Part shown: positions 45,204-54,481 of the stretch, one piece after another
How the letters are laid out: each line of letters begins with the position of its first letter
Position numbering within the stretch: the stretch's first letter is position 1
From: Neolewinella aquimaris
Lineage (GTDB): Bacteria > Bacteroidota > Bacteroidia > Chitinophagales > Saprospiraceae
Direction of reading: 5' to 3'
DNA length: 64,000 bases
NCBI RefSeq assembly: GCF_014197245.1
Contig: NZ_JACIFF010000007.1
Coordinates: 186,001-250,000, forward strand
Program-made: the position numbers and the translations under genes
Notes under the pieces: model-generated
Databases searched by the model: none
What the model saw: the letters and a program-made list of their open reading frames with translations, nothing else
Told to the model about the DNA's origin: nothing

Positions 45204-46360
45204 TCGGCCAGTAAACTACGGTACCGTTGCAGGATCAATTGATGGATTACCCGGCGGTCGAAGTTCGCCTCTACTTTGTGGCGGAGGGCACGGGCCATTT
45301 TCCGACCCTTATCTTGCTCGGTAAGTACCTCACGCAGCACCGCTTCTAGGGCAGCGGCCTGGCCAACCGGGAATGTCCGCCCCGTCTCACCATCCGTCAC
45401 GATATCGATATTTCCGGGGATGTCCGAGCATACGATCGGACACTCCATGGCACCGGCCTGTAGGGGTACGTTCGGGAACCCCTCCCGGTAGGAGGCGTGC
45501 ACCAGCACGTCGGCTACCTTCAGGAACGCCGCCACATCATCGGTCCAGGGAACGTGTACGATATGCGGGTCCGAGTCGATCTGGCTAATTGCTCCGGGCG
45601 GCAGGGTTTCTTCCGGTCGTTCCCGTTCGAGGGGGCCGACTAGAACCAGGTGCAATTCCGCGAAGTCTGTTTTGAGTCGGACAAAGGTTTCCAACAATTC
45701 CGCTATTCCCTTATCCTGGACAATGCGACCGATCGCCATGATGTAGGTCGCACCCGCTTTATACCCGATTTCACGGTGAACCGCAGCGATGGATTCCTCC
45801 GTTATCCGATCGGGTGTGAATACGTTCAGGTCGATGCCATTCGTAGAGCCCTCTCCAATTAGGGATAGCTTCCGTTCCGGGCAAAGGTCGTTTTCCCGCA
45901 TGAAGTTCAGTATCCCGTGGCTGTTGGGCCACACGTGTTGGGCCGCGCTGTAGGTCAGCTTTTCCATCGCGATCAGCAGCTTGCGGCGGTTGCCCATTGC
46001 GGTCATGAAGGGTAGTCCGGCAATGGTATGTATGCGCACGGGCACCCCGGCAATCTTGGCGGCCATCATGCCGAGCAGTCCGGCCTTAGGGGTATGGGTA
46101 TGAACGATGTCCGGCTTGATTTCCCGCATGAGCCGCACCAGCTGCGCCAGACATTTCAGGTCTTGCAGTGGTGTGATGGCTCGGGTAAAGGGGATGATGA
46201 TGTGCGGACACTCTTCGCGCGCAACGACGAGGTCACGTTCCGGTCCGTCGGCGCTGCCCATGGTAACCTCGAACCCGTTCTCCGATATAAATCGGGACTG
46301 TCCGGTCAGTAGAAGGCGCAGGCTGATGGGGACCGTGGTGAGGCGAAGCAACCTAGGCAT
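45200..46360 (-). CDS. GT4 glycosyltransferase (PglA/WbpL-neighbour type)
   Basis: 386 aa from the ATG at 46360. The N-terminal half shows [21 protein letters not shown] and the [22 protein letters not shown] signature common in transferases adding the second sugar next to bacillosamine. The C-terminal half carries [19 protein letters not shown] and [33 protein letters not shown] (E-x7-E-type site). It probably extends the undecaprenyl-linked primer made by the adjacent PglC-like enzyme. It overlaps the upstream Wzy-like gene by 8 bp. Confidence 0.85.
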   Translation of the reverse strand: MPRLLRLTTVPISLRLLLTGQSRFISENGFEVTMGSADGPERDLVVAREECPHIIIPFTRAITPLQDLKCLAQLVRLMREIKPDIVHTHTPKAGLLGMMAAKIAGVPVRIHTIAGLPFMTAMGNRRKLLIAMEKLTYSAAQHVWPNSHGILNFMRENDLCPERKLSLIGEGSTNGIDLNVFTPDRITEESIAAVHREIGYKAGATYIMAIGRIVQDKGIAELLETFVRLKTDFAELHLVLVGPLERERPEETLPPGAISQIDSDPHIVHVPWTDDVAAFLKVADVLVHASYREGFPNVPLQAGAMECPIVCSDIPGNIDIVTDGETGRTFPVGQAAALEAVLREVLTEQDKGRKMARALRHKVEANFDRRVIHQLILQRYRSLLAE

Positions 46361-47570
46361 TATTGGAAGATCGAGGGACACTAAAATAAGACTGGGAATA
46401 ATTCCTGAGAATAGGGAATAGGGCAAGCGCGATCCAAAATACCGTGAACCTGAGTCCCATATGGGTTACTCCGTAAGCAAATATGGGCAGGGAGTAGACG
46501 ATCACCGCTACCTTCAGGCCGCTGAGCAGACTCACTATCAGAAGACCGAAGAGCACCGTACCAGGTATTCCGTAGCAGAAGATGATCGTACCGATCGAGG
46601 AGTGCATCTCGTGATTGTCAATATATGTATCGAACCGGTTGTAGGCTCCCTCCCCCGCTCCGAGAATCAAATAACCGGGATGATTAAAGATTCGGTCATA
46701 GCCACGGTACTCAAACTCAGAAACTCCGGCTTCTTCTCTCACCGAGGTATCCAACCGATACTGGTACCGTTCAATGGTAGTTTGCCCGAACGAAGTTGTC
46801 AACATCAGCACGACCCCAATTACGACCGTACTCAAAATGCCGAGTAGGCGCCGCAGGCTAAACAGTCCGCTTTCGAAAAAGTATATCCCGAACAAAATGG
46901 TTATCGAAAGCAGGGCAGCGTTGGAAATACTAACTGCGGCCATGTAGAGGCAGCTTAACATCAGCATAAGGACCGTCCACCGGGGAAGGTCGACTACCTT
47001 TTGCAAGAGTAGAATTATTGTGGTGCAAATAAGACTGAAGTAACCTAATTGATTTGAAGTCTTAAAGGTTAGGGATCCTCGAATATCATTGAATTCCGTG
47101 AAGAATTGCCCCAGACCAACTGCAATCACCACACTTGCGATAACTCCGAGTAGCGTAGCTTTAATAAATTGGTGTCGATACCGGACGTAAAGGCCGATGG
47201 CCAACCTGAACACAAAATAATTGTAACCGTAAAACATGGTTATTACGAACCACGGCAATCCCTTCGTCTCCAGTCCGAAGTTCGCAACGAAGACCGAGAA
47301 GTTCGCAACCGTAACGTAGCCTAGAAATGCAAGGAAGATCCCATTTACTCGGGAGAACGAGTCCGTTAACTTAAAACTGCCCGTATAGTAACCTATGGGT
47401 AGTAGCAGGGCCATGAAGATGTCGGCAAACTGCGGAGACCCCGAAGGGAAGTAGTAGATCGGGAACATTCCAAGATAGACAATCCAGGCCTTGAGCATTC
47501 CAGGATAGGAGGACCAGGAGAACAATTGCGTAGCATTGTTCAGCCCCATGGGAGTCTCGATCCGGTTCAT
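46353..47570 (-). CDS. Wzy-type O-antigen/capsule polymerase (predicted)
   Basis: 405 aa from the ATG at 47570, which gives an ATGA overlap with the upstream gene; a GTG two codons earlier is possible. About 10-11 TM helices. The large loop near residues 270-320 holds REEAGVSEFEYRGYDRIFNHPGYLILGAGEGAYNRF and HSSIGTIIFCYGIPGTVLFG, a layout typical of Wzy polymerases, which are otherwise poorly conserved. It would polymerise repeat units at the periplasmic face. Location among transferases supports this. Confidence 0.72.
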   Translation of the reverse strand: MNRIETPMGLNNATQLFSWSSYPGMLKAWIVYLGMFPIYYFPSGSPQFADIFMALLLPIGYYTGSFKLTDSFSRVNGIFLAFLGYVTVANFSVFVANFGLETKGLPWFVITMFYGYNYFVFRLAIGLYVRYRHQFIKATLLGVIASVVIAVGLGQFFTEFNDIRGSLTFKTSNQLGYFSLICTTIILLLQKVVDLPRWTVLMLMLSCLYMAAVSISNAALLSITILFGIYFFESGLFSLRRLLGILSTVVIGVVLMLTTSFGQTTIERYQYRLDTSVREEAGVSEFEYRGYDRIFNHPGYLILGAGEGAYNRFDTYIDNHEMHSSIGTIIFCYGIPGTVLFGLLIVSLLSGLKVAVIVYSLPIFAYGVTHMGLRFTVFWIALALFPILRNYSQSYFSVPRSSNNA

Positions 47571-48769
47571 TTGCACTTAGCTAGCTGGTCGGCAATGTGT
47601 TCGGCCGAGGTTCCGATGTTACCTATGCTGTTTTTCAGATAGGCGTGGGCATCCGGGGAAAGTGCCGTTTGCCTAATGAACTGATGCAACTTTTCCGCGA
47701 ACTCGTCATCGTCCAAAACAAGCCCGGTTGCGCCGCCGCTTTGCACGTAATTAAATACGAAGCCATAATTCGGGAGGCTGAGCACTCCCAGCGGCTTACC
47801 CATGAGTAATGATTCAAGCCCAACCGTTGAAGCTAGCACAATAGATACGTCAACCACCTTTAGGACGGCAAAAATGTTTCCTTGGACCAGACTGACGGTC
47901 TGTTGCCAATTCCCGTTATTGATAATTTGTTGGACCGAGGCTGCGTCTTCCCGGGGATGAAGCTTGATCCAAATCCTTCCGTTCACTCGCTCGACTACGG
48001 GAACGGCTTTAGTCAAGAAGCGCCGAAGCAAGTCTTCTTTCTCCTCCGAAGTGCAAAATCCTTGGTCATCGATGGGATTAGAGAACAGCCCGAGTGTTAT
48101 GTTTCCCTGCGGGTATTTATCCTTCAGGTCGTCGATTTCTGTAGCGAAAGACTGACCACGGATGACGTCGAATCTGGGGCAACCCGTCACGACTACTTTA
48201 AAATCCTTTCCGGATAATGTTTTCTCAAAGTAGGTTCTGCTTTCGGCTCCCCAGGCGAAGAGATATTTGCTTCCCATGCTCCCGTAACCTTTTCCTTGCT
48301 CGGCAGGCTCATTGGGCAGTGGAAAACGAATCCCCTCCTGTAGTAGGCAAAAGGGAATATTTTTACGGTGCAGGCTTTTTGTAATGAAGTTGTTTGGGTA
48401 CGCAAAATCATTTAGCAACATCAACACCTGTGTTTGCCCATCTGCAAACGCCCTGTTCCAGGCACCGCGTACATAAGTGTACCAGACCATACGCTGTACC
48501 GCTGTCCGCTTAAAACTTGTACTACTTCCCAAAGATTTTTTACCCGCCGAGGTCTCCAGTCCGAGTCGTTTAAACCCCGGTAGGACGATTAAGTCCACCC
48601 CCTCCTCTGCAATACTCGCGCGGGGGGTCTCCATCCGACGAAACTCACACAGTGAGATCACCCGTAAAGTGTGCTCTCCCCGCTGCTTTAGCACCCTAAT
48701 GATGGGTTTCACCATTTGCCAATGATGGTTGGGATTAGAGATGAGAAAATCGATTCGCTTGGTGTTCAT
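47567..48769 (-). CDS. GT-B fold capsule-type transferase, function unclear
   Basis: 400 aa from the ATG at 48769; the longer frame overlaps the gene upstream. Start MNTKRIDFLISNPNHHWQMVKPIIRVL. The middle carries RIWIKLHPREDAASVQQI, and near residue 320 VDVSIVLASTVGLESLLMGKPLGVLSL, the pattern of polysialyltransferase-like and CDP-glycerol/UDP-GlcNAc-epimerase-like GT-B folds. No membrane segment. Grouped with a CMP-sugar-type cytidylyltransferase gene 5 kb upstream, it may use that product; this is inference. Confidence 0.65.
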   Translation of the reverse strand: MNTKRIDFLISNPNHHWQMVKPIIRVLKQRGEHTLRVISLCEFRRMETPRASIAEEGVDLIVLPGFKRLGLETSAGKKSLGSSTSFKRTAVQRMVWYTYVRGAWNRAFADGQTQVLMLLNDFAYPNNFITKSLHRKNIPFCLLQEGIRFPLPNEPAEQGKGYGSMGSKYLFAWGAESRTYFEKTLSGKDFKVVVTGCPRFDVIRGQSFATEIDDLKDKYPQGNITLGLFSNPIDDQGFCTSEEKEDLLRRFLTKAVPVVERVNGRIWIKLHPREDAASVQQIINNGNWQQTVSLVQGNIFAVLKVVDVSIVLASTVGLESLLMGKPLGVLSLPNYGFVFNYVQSGGATGLVLDDDEFAEKLHQFIRQTALSPDAHAYLKNSIGNIGTSAEHIADQLAKCK

Positions 48770-48770
48770 C

Positions 48771-49883
48771 CTACAGGAATTCGAAATATGACCGGATGGC
48801 TTGATCCGTCTGATACCGCCGAACTGCAGCCGGTGCTGCTTCACGAAATTTATTCCTAAGCGCGGGATTTTCGAGCAGCATCTCCATGCGTTGTGCCAGT
48901 GCAGTGTGGTCTCCGACAGGAACGAGAAATCCGTCAATGCCATCAGTGATCAATTCACTTGGCCCGGTTCGGCAGTTCGTGCTTACACAGGCCGCACCAC
49001 AGGCCATAGCCTGTACAAGAACACCAGGCAGACCTTCATGAAGGGATGATAGCACAAAAATGTCCGCTCGAGCCATGTACTTATAAGGGTTCTTTTGATA
49101 CCCCATCAGGATTACGCTGTCCTGTGTTTTAGTTACGCGGATTAGATTTTTTATATCGTTCAACAATGGCCCATCACCCAAAATTAGCAACCGCAGATCA
49201 TTGTACTTACCATTCTGAATGAGTTCAGAAAATGCGCGAATTAGCGTTGGATAGTCTTTTTGGGGAACAAATCTTCCTACTGCAACAATTGTACGATAGC
49301 TATCAATTTGGAACAATTGATCTATCAATTCCTCTTTTTGTTTCATTAATTGGCCATCAATGAGCGGATTACGAACCACTTTTAGGCGGGTTCGTGGAAG
49401 CGAAAGCTCCACTTCCAATTGGTCCAGAATACCGTGTGAAACGGCGGTCACCCACTTTGCCTTTTGGTAAAAGGTGCCCTTCAGCACCTTTAGCGTGGCT
49501 TTCTTCACAGCGCCCTTATGTGGTGGGAATAGACTACTTCGCTCAGAAAGAACGACTGCTGGGAGCCCCTTGCCAATCAATTGCTTTACCACGCCCGCCA
49601 CGATGTTCGTTCCTCCACTCGTTGAATAGAGATAATCGTAGGCATACGTCTTTAAGTGCCTATATAGCGGCAGTACCATCCAGTAAAGCGACTTCGCACG
49701 AAAATTTATTACATCAACATCTTCCGGAATACCATCCATAAAGTCCCCTTCTGCCCGCATGACACCCAACGAAACTATGAACCTTTCCCGATCAAAAAAT
49801 TTAAGTAATTGCCAAGTAACCCGATCTGCTCCACCTTTACCCATTGTTGGACGGATAAATAAAATCTTGATTTTGTTTTTCAT
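48771..49883 (-). CDS. GT4 glycosyltransferase
   Basis: 370 aa. The N-terminus KILFIRPTMGKGGADRVTWQLLKFFD has the Gly-Gly-Ala loop of GT4 enzymes. The C-terminal half has TIVAVGRFVPQKDYPTLIRAFSELI, LLILGDGPLLNDIKNLI and FVLSSLHEGLPGVLVQAMACGAACVSTNCRTGPSELI, with the E-G-x-P...E-type donor-phosphate site. It resembles N-acetylgalactosamine-transferring PglH/PglJ-like enzymes in pattern only. It overlaps the HAD gene by 4 bp and ends 2 bp before the next start. Confidence 0.87.
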   Translation of the reverse strand: MKNKIKILFIRPTMGKGGADRVTWQLLKFFDRERFIVSLGVMRAEGDFMDGIPEDVDVINFRAKSLYWMVLPLYRHLKTYAYDYLYSTSGGTNIVAGVVKQLIGKGLPAVVLSERSSLFPPHKGAVKKATLKVLKGTFYQKAKWVTAVSHGILDQLEVELSLPRTRLKVVRNPLIDGQLMKQKEELIDQLFQIDSYRTIVAVGRFVPQKDYPTLIRAFSELIQNGKYNDLRLLILGDGPLLNDIKNLIRVTKTQDSVILMGYQKNPYKYMARADIFVLSSLHEGLPGVLVQAMACGAACVSTNCRTGPSELITDGIDGFLVPVGDHTALAQRMEMLLENPALRNKFREAAPAAVRRYQTDQAIRSYFEFL

Positions 49884-50560
49884 TTGGAATTAGCATTGAC
49901 AGGAGACAAAGCTTCAACCATTACGTTAAGATCCTGTACAGCAAGGACGTTTCCTTGTTTCCAAAAATCGTGCATATCCGGTGTATCGACGGCAACAAAA
50001 AAGAGGCCCGTTTCTACGGCGGCTTGGTAGTCCGTGACCGCATCGCCAACGAACATCATCTCATCCGAAGAATACCCATACTCACGCTGTATGCTTTGAA
50101 CAATGCTCGCTTTGGTTTTCGGGCTTCCCTCTACTCCAATGAAGAAATCTTGAATATCCCGCCGGTTGACGATAATTTGAAGTTCGTCTTCGGGAGTTCC
50201 GGAAGCGACGAAGCTCTGGATATCGTGGCGTTGCAACTTCTGCAGTAACTCCGGTGCCCCAGGAACGAATGGAGCCTGTACTACTCGATCGAAAACCAGT
50301 TTACTAAACTCGGCACCTAGTTCGAGACTTTTGGCCTCGCACAGGGATTCCTGAAACAGATGCTCATAAATCCACTCAAACTTCGTGTACCGGGATATCC
50401 CCTGATTCTCCAGATGATGCTGAAGTATCTGTTCGGCAAACTCCGGTCGGTGGGAAAACAGGGCCGGAAAGGCTTCCGATTTGATTCCTGCCGAATCGAG
50501 GATGACCCCGTCGAAATCGAAAACTACCGCCCGGATCTGGTTGAAGGATAAGTTATTCAT
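49880..50560 (-). CDS. HAD-superfamily phosphatase
   Basis: 226 aa. Motif I is VVFDFDGVILDSAG (nucleophile Asp16 and Asp18), motif II Ser in FVASGTPED, motif III Lys in SPKTKASIV, motif IV in MMFVGDAVTDYQAA. The cap domain between motifs I and II is the alpha-helical type of phosphoglycolate- and sugar-phosphatase-like enzymes. It lies between a Gfo/Idh/MocA dehydrogenase and a transferase, each overlapping by 4 bp, so a sugar-phosphate or nonulosonate-9-phosphate substrate is plausible but unproven. Confidence 0.87.
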   Translation of the reverse strand: MNNLSFNQIRAVVFDFDGVILDSAGIKSEAFPALFSHRPEFAEQILQHHLENQGISRYTKFEWIYEHLFQESLCEAKSLELGAEFSKLVFDRVVQAPFVPGAPELLQKLQRHDIQSFVASGTPEDELQIIVNRRDIQDFFIGVEGSPKTKASIVQSIQREYGYSSDEMMFVGDAVTDYQAAVETGLFFVAVDTPDMHDFWKQGNVLAVQDLNVMVEALSPVNANSK

Positions 50561-51624
50561 TTCTCCACGGTTGAGAGTAGTTTTTTGTCAATCGCCTTAC
50601 CTACTCTCTCACTAAACGTTACTACGAAGTCGATTTCTTCTAGCGGAGTCGGTGACGGAGCCAGTCCCTGCAAGTATTCGTCGAATTGTAGAATGATACG
50701 GGTGTGAGGTGATACTCCCCGTGATTTATTTCTAAAGTAATGCACCCGGTCCTTGACCCCGGCGAACACCCGCTTCAACGAATCCATCCAAATGATTCCG
50801 ACGGCCCGACGCCGTTTGGAATCTATTGAATCATCGACGAACAACATATCCCCGAGTACGTCGATCGTGATCATTCCCTTTGAACCGATGATTTCTATGT
50901 ACCGCTTATTCATTTCGCAGTTGCTCGAATAGTGATAGGTGGAGAGAACGCCCTCGTTCTGGAGCGTGAAGAGTACCTCTTCCGCGGGGGCACCGGGAAG
51001 TGCCGTTTCTCCGTGATGCACCACCACATTCGTCAGCTCAGACCACCCCGCAAAGAAGTGGGTGATGTAAAGTTCGTGGGGCATGGTTTCGTACCAACGT
51101 CCACCGGGAAGCTTATGGGACCAGTGCGAGTTCCCCACCAGCATCCGGTCACTATTGGGATGGGTGAGAAAATAGCGGTTGATACGGAGAAGCTTTCCAA
51201 TCCGGCCGGAATCAACGACTGCTTTAGCTTGCTGTATAGCCAGCGAGTACTTAAGGTTATGTAGCACGGAAATCTTTGATGGGCTGTCCTTCAGCGCGGC
51301 CTTAATCTTTTCCCACTGATCGATATCCGTAACCAGGGGCTTTTCTACAATGAGATGCTTTCCCGATGCGATGATTTTCATCACGATATCGAAGTGAGTC
51401 TGTGGCGGAGTGCACACATCCAAAACATCACATGCCGTAATAATTTCCTCAATATCGGTATACACCTCAGGGATCCCGTACTTGGCCGCTTTCGCTTCGG
51501 CAGCTTCCCGTGAAATATCAAACACTGCGTAAGGGGTGCTGTGCTTGGCCTTCTGCCAGGATTTAATGTGGGTATCTGAAATATGGCCACAGCCAATAAT
51601 TCCAACCTTGTTGTTAGTACTCAT
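50557..51624 (-). CDS. Gfo/Idh/MocA-family oxidoreductase
   Basis: 355 aa. The NAD(P)-binding start is KVGIIGCGHISDTHIKSW. The second conserved block is VLDVCTPPQTHFDIVMKIIASGKHLIVEKPLVTD, with the EKP motif whose Lys is catalytic. The C-terminal domain has the His-rich GGRWYETMPHELYITHFF. It oxidises or reduces sugars or inositol derivatives. Within this block it likely handles a sugar that is later CMP-activated, judging from the cytidylyltransferase gene upstream. The exact substrate is not readable. Confidence 0.88.
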   Translation of the reverse strand: MSTNNKVGIIGCGHISDTHIKSWQKAKHSTPYAVFDISREAAEAKAAKYGIPEVYTDIEEIITACDVLDVCTPPQTHFDIVMKIIASGKHLIVEKPLVTDIDQWEKIKAALKDSPSKISVLHNLKYSLAIQQAKAVVDSGRIGKLLRINRYFLTHPNSDRMLVGNSHWSHKLPGGRWYETMPHELYITHFFAGWSELTNVVVHHGETALPGAPAEEVLFTLQNEGVLSTYHYSSNCEMNKRYIEIIGSKGMITIDVLGDMLFVDDSIDSKRRRAVGIIWMDSLKRVFAGVKDRVHYFRNKSRGVSPHTRIILQFDEYLQGLAPSPTPLEEIDFVVTFSERVGKAIDKKLLSTVEK

Positions 51625-51674
51625 TTTCGTCGATTTACGTAGTTCTTAGTTTCGCGCTACCCTTAGGATGCGCA

Positions 51675-52559
51675 TTATTTTTGTTGATTCTGTATGTCAG
51701 CGATTAGCTCAATCAGGCCCTGGCCCATGTCGACGTACTCATTCGTGACCATTTTTCGACCCAGCTTAGGGGTGTAGGAGTAGGGGGTTATGCTATAGTG
51801 CCCACTGGTTTGCTCCCGATCGCCGACAAAATCGAGGGTGACCTTACGGTCTAGTATTTCTCCGAACATTTTGAACAGGTCTGAGATTGCCAGGTGATCA
51901 TTGCCCGTGATCACGTAGGTTTTATTGGTCGTTTCCTCCCGGCGATCGATCACTTGTGCGCTGAGCTTAGCGGCATCAAGCACGTGAATGTACTCCCGAC
52001 GATCGCTCGAGGTGCCGGGGTAGGACATTTCGGTTTCGTTCATGTACCGATAAAGCAACCGGTAAACCCCATTAGCCATATCCGTCCGTGTACCGTACAG
52101 ACTCCCGTAGCGCAAAATGGTATAGTCGAGACCGTAGCGATTCTGAAATTCCTCGACGTAGGATTCACAAGCCTGCTTGCTGCAGCGATAAAAGCCTCCC
52201 TCACGGCTGAACACGTACACACTGCTACCAAACATGAACTGTTTTACTCCGGCGTCCACACAGGCCTTGAGCAAATTCACCGTACCCAGTACATTGATTT
52301 CTACCGTATCGACGGGGCGGGTTTTTGCAGCATTAAGGTCGGCCAAGGCGGCAAGGTGATACACGTACTCCTGTCCGGCAACGGCTTTCTCTACCGAGGC
52401 CTTATCCGTTATGTCACCAAGTATCATTTGCTGATCATCCCGAAGATAGGGTGAAGGCACCCGGTCGAATAAACTGACCTGATGACCTTGCATAGAAAGT
52501 GCATCGGCGATGTGGCTACCGAGAAAACCGGAGGCACCGGTGACGAGTACGTGAGCCAT
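51675..52559 (-). CDS. NAD-dependent sugar epimerase/dehydratase (extended SDR)
   Basis: 294 aa. The Rossmann motif is VLVTGASGFLGSHIADAL, followed by VYHLAALADLNAA. In place of YxxxK, the active-site segment reads SVYVFSREGGFYRCSKQACE, where Y-R-C-S-K carries the catalytic Tyr and Lys. Shorter than the usual 310-340 aa of the family. It is separated from the cytidylyltransferase gene by 2 bp, and from the oxidoreductase gene by 50 bp. It probably epimerises or reduces a nucleotide- or free sugar. Confidence 0.87.
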   Translation of the reverse strand: MAHVLVTGASGFLGSHIADALSMQGHQVSLFDRVPSPYLRDDQQMILGDITDKASVEKAVAGQEYVYHLAALADLNAAKTRPVDTVEINVLGTVNLLKACVDAGVKQFMFGSSVYVFSREGGFYRCSKQACESYVEEFQNRYGLDYTILRYGSLYGTRTDMANGVYRLLYRYMNETEMSYPGTSSDRREYIHVLDAAKLSAQVIDRREETTNKTYVITGNDHLAISDLFKMFGEILDRKVTLDFVGDREQTSGHYSITPYSYTPKLGRKMVTNEYVDMGQGLIELIADIQNQQK

Positions 52560-52561
52560 AA

Positions 52562-53335
52562 TTATTTTTTGTAACGATCAAGGGATTCCGGTAACACCGG
52601 CTTAGACTTACTCAGGCGATCGGCAACCTCCTCCGGGTGCTTGACCCACCATTCGGCGACTCCCATATCAAATAAGGTGTGAACGTCTCTCCCGGTAACC
52701 CAGGGTCGGATGATCGGTGCAGATTTTTTTCCCATCCACCACCAGGGATTAGGGCCGTCCTGCGCGTTCACCGTGTACTTTCGGTACACCCACACTCCCT
52801 GATCGTAGTAGTATGCTTTTTGGTAGGATTGTCTTTCCGTCGAAACCTTACGCTCCTTATCCCCGTATGGCTCCAATAGCCCATCCTGGGTGATTTCCAT
52901 AGCCCGCAGTGGGTGGTCGTCGGCAGCTTCCCACACCGTCATGCACGAGTCCAATTCTGGATGGTCATCCAGCAACTGCAGTGCAGTGTCGATGGTGGGG
53001 CCGTCGATCATAACGGTATTTCCAAGAAGAAGAACGACGTTTTCCAGGTTTTCAACATTGGCATCGACCCATTGGGTGGCGTGCTTAATGACATCACCAT
53101 GATTGATGTGATCTCCTCCCAGTTCATCAGGTCGTTCTATCACCGTTGCCCCCAACGCACGCGACGCTTCAGCAATCTCCTTGCCGTCCGTAGATACGAA
53201 CACCGCATCGATTTTTATAGCATCCTGGGCTGCCTTGATGGGATAGTACACCATTGGCTTACCCAATACGTCGTACACATTCTTGTTCAATATAGATTTG
53301 GATCCCGCACGGGCGGTCACAATGGCAACATTCAT
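52562..53335 (-). CDS. Acylneuraminate-type cytidylyltransferase
   Basis: 257 aa. The nucleotide-binding motif is AIVTARAGSKSILNKN, followed by KPMVYYPI and VSTDGKEIAEASRALGATVIERPDELGGD. Later segments (NTVMIDGPTIDTALQLL) match the NeuA/KdsB-like fold but differ from the PseF at 29.8 kb. An unusual insert rich in Trp (GPNPWWWMGKKSAPIIRPW) lies near residue 200. It activates an acidic sugar with CTP. No second NeuB-type synthase is in the window, so the substrate is unknown. First gene of the run down to 47.6 kb. Confidence 0.82.
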   Translation of the reverse strand: MNVAIVTARAGSKSILNKNVYDVLGKPMVYYPIKAAQDAIKIDAVFVSTDGKEIAEASRALGATVIERPDELGGDHINHGDVIKHATQWVDANVENLENVVLLLGNTVMIDGPTIDTALQLLDDHPELDSCMTVWEAADDHPLRAMEITQDGLLEPYGDKERKVSTERQSYQKAYYYDQGVWVYRKYTVNAQDGPNPWWWMGKKSAPIIRPWVTGRDVHTLFDMGVAEWWVKHPEEVADRLSKSKPVLPESLDRYKK

Positions 53336-53460
53336 AATAAAAACTTTATGTGAACAAATTGATAATGATTCATACTCTAATAAAGTCTTTGACAGAATAG
53401 ACTATGTACATGCCTTAAAAGTTGGAGAGTGAATTATTGAGTAGTTTACTGGCACACACA

Positions 53461-53469
53461 TACATTTTA
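53461..53469 (+). repeat. Left target-site duplication of the IS
   Basis: TACATTTTA, matching 54379-54387 exactly. Nine bases, as made by IS1 insertion. Its last three bases on the minus strand form the TAA that stops the transposase, so the target site completes the gene. Confidence 0.7.
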
Positions 53470-54309
53470 ATTAGGGGGTATATCAGATGTAAGGCTAAAA
53501 GCCCAAGTTAGCAGTGTATTAGAAGTAATGGTAGAGTTCTTTAAACTATGAGTATTTGCTAAGGGTTCAACGTCGGGCACCATTACTTGTGATACACCGC
53601 CGCCCAAGTTGAACTGCCAGAAGAAGTAGCCGATTGCGGCCTCGTGCTTCTCCCATTTCCTTGAAAATGATAGGGATCGTCGGACCAACCTACTGACCCT
53701 CGCCCGAAAGGTGGCGAAGATTCCTTCAATGTTCTGGGTATGAGCCTTACCTACCACATGCCGATCCGGCGGAATGATGGATCGGTAGGCTTCCCAGTAG
53801 TCGGTAGCAAAGGTGCAGTACTGGCGGTAGCGTGCCGGAATCTTGGTCCAGAGCGCCGCAGCAGCATCTTTGCCCCGGCCACCGATATGGAAGCAGATTA
53901 CCTGCGGGTCCAACGGATCGTAACCCACCCAGATCCATGCCTTGGCCTGCTTCGTGCCCACAAACGACCACATTTCATCCGCCTGGAAGCCCAGTATCTT
54001 TAGCGTTTGCCCACCCTTGAGGTGGTACAGCTGGCGAGCGTCCAGGTCCTGCGATGTCTCGGCCCAGATGCTGACAGCGAAGTTGAGCATCCACACGATG
54101 CTAATACCTAACACCCGACAGATACCTCTCAGACTGATGCGTTCGCTCAGCAGTCGACGGGTAACTTCGCGAAGACCATCTCCAATCGTGTGCTGGTTGT
54201 CCAGCACAAACTGACGCCGACAGTCTTTGCACTTATGGTTTTGCTTACCGTAGTGGGTAAAGCCATTTTTCTTTACCTTCGAAGAGTGGCGGTTTGGGCA
54301 AATGATCAT
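53467..54309 (-). CDS. IS1-family transposase (fused InsA-InsB form)
   Basis: 280 aa from the ATG at 54309, directly before the zinc-finger-like start MIICPNRHSS; an ATG at 54342 would add 11 residues. The finger reads CPNR...CKDC, so the second Cys of the usual CPxC is Arg. A helix-turn-helix (SLRGICRVLGISIVWML) follows. The catalytic part has DEMWSFVGTKQAKAWIWVGYDP, ATDYWEAY and the characteristic KAHTQNIEGIFATFRARVSRLVRRSLSFSR. The frame is uninterrupted, with no need for InsA/InsB frameshifting. The stop codon lies in the target duplication. Confidence 0.88.
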   Translation of the reverse strand: MIICPNRHSSKVKKNGFTHYGKQNHKCKDCRRQFVLDNQHTIGDGLREVTRRLLSERISLRGICRVLGISIVWMLNFAVSIWAETSQDLDARQLYHLKGGQTLKILGFQADEMWSFVGTKQAKAWIWVGYDPLDPQVICFHIGGRGKDAAAALWTKIPARYRQYCTFATDYWEAYRSIIPPDRHVVGKAHTQNIEGIFATFRARVSRLVRRSLSFSRKWEKHEAAIGYFFWQFNLGGGVSQVMVPDVEPLANTHSLKNSTITSNTLLTWAFSLTSDIPPN

Positions 54310-54378
54310 CTTTAACAGCTTGGTCGCTTTAAAAATAATCAAATCCTAAGCTGCCACTTTCTTATACCCCTGAACCTT
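53470..54378 (-). mobile_element. IS1-family insertion sequence, about 909 bp
   Basis: The element carries a single transposase gene. Both ends share an imperfect inverted repeat: left ATTAGGGGGTATAT, and right (reverse complement) AGGTTCAGGGGTATAAG, with the common core GGGGTATA. The 9-base TACATTTTA occurs directly outside each end (53461-53469 and 54379-54387), the target-duplication length known for IS1. It sits between the GC-rich cytidylyltransferase gene and the AT-rich sulfotransferase gene, at the edge of an AT-rich block. Exact end bases are uncertain by 1-3 positions. Confidence 0.8.
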
Positions 54379-54387
54379 ACATTTTAT
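54379..54387 (+). repeat. Right target-site duplication of the IS
   Basis: TACATTTTA, identical to 53461-53469 on the left side of the element. The direct repeat supports a recent and complete insertion. Confidence 0.7.
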
Positions 54388-54481
54388 ACATTGCCTTTAA
54401 TTAGTGTAATGGCAAGTGAAACATTAATGATATAGTGTGACACTAAATCATAGCTCCATATCTCAAAACAATTTAGCATAG

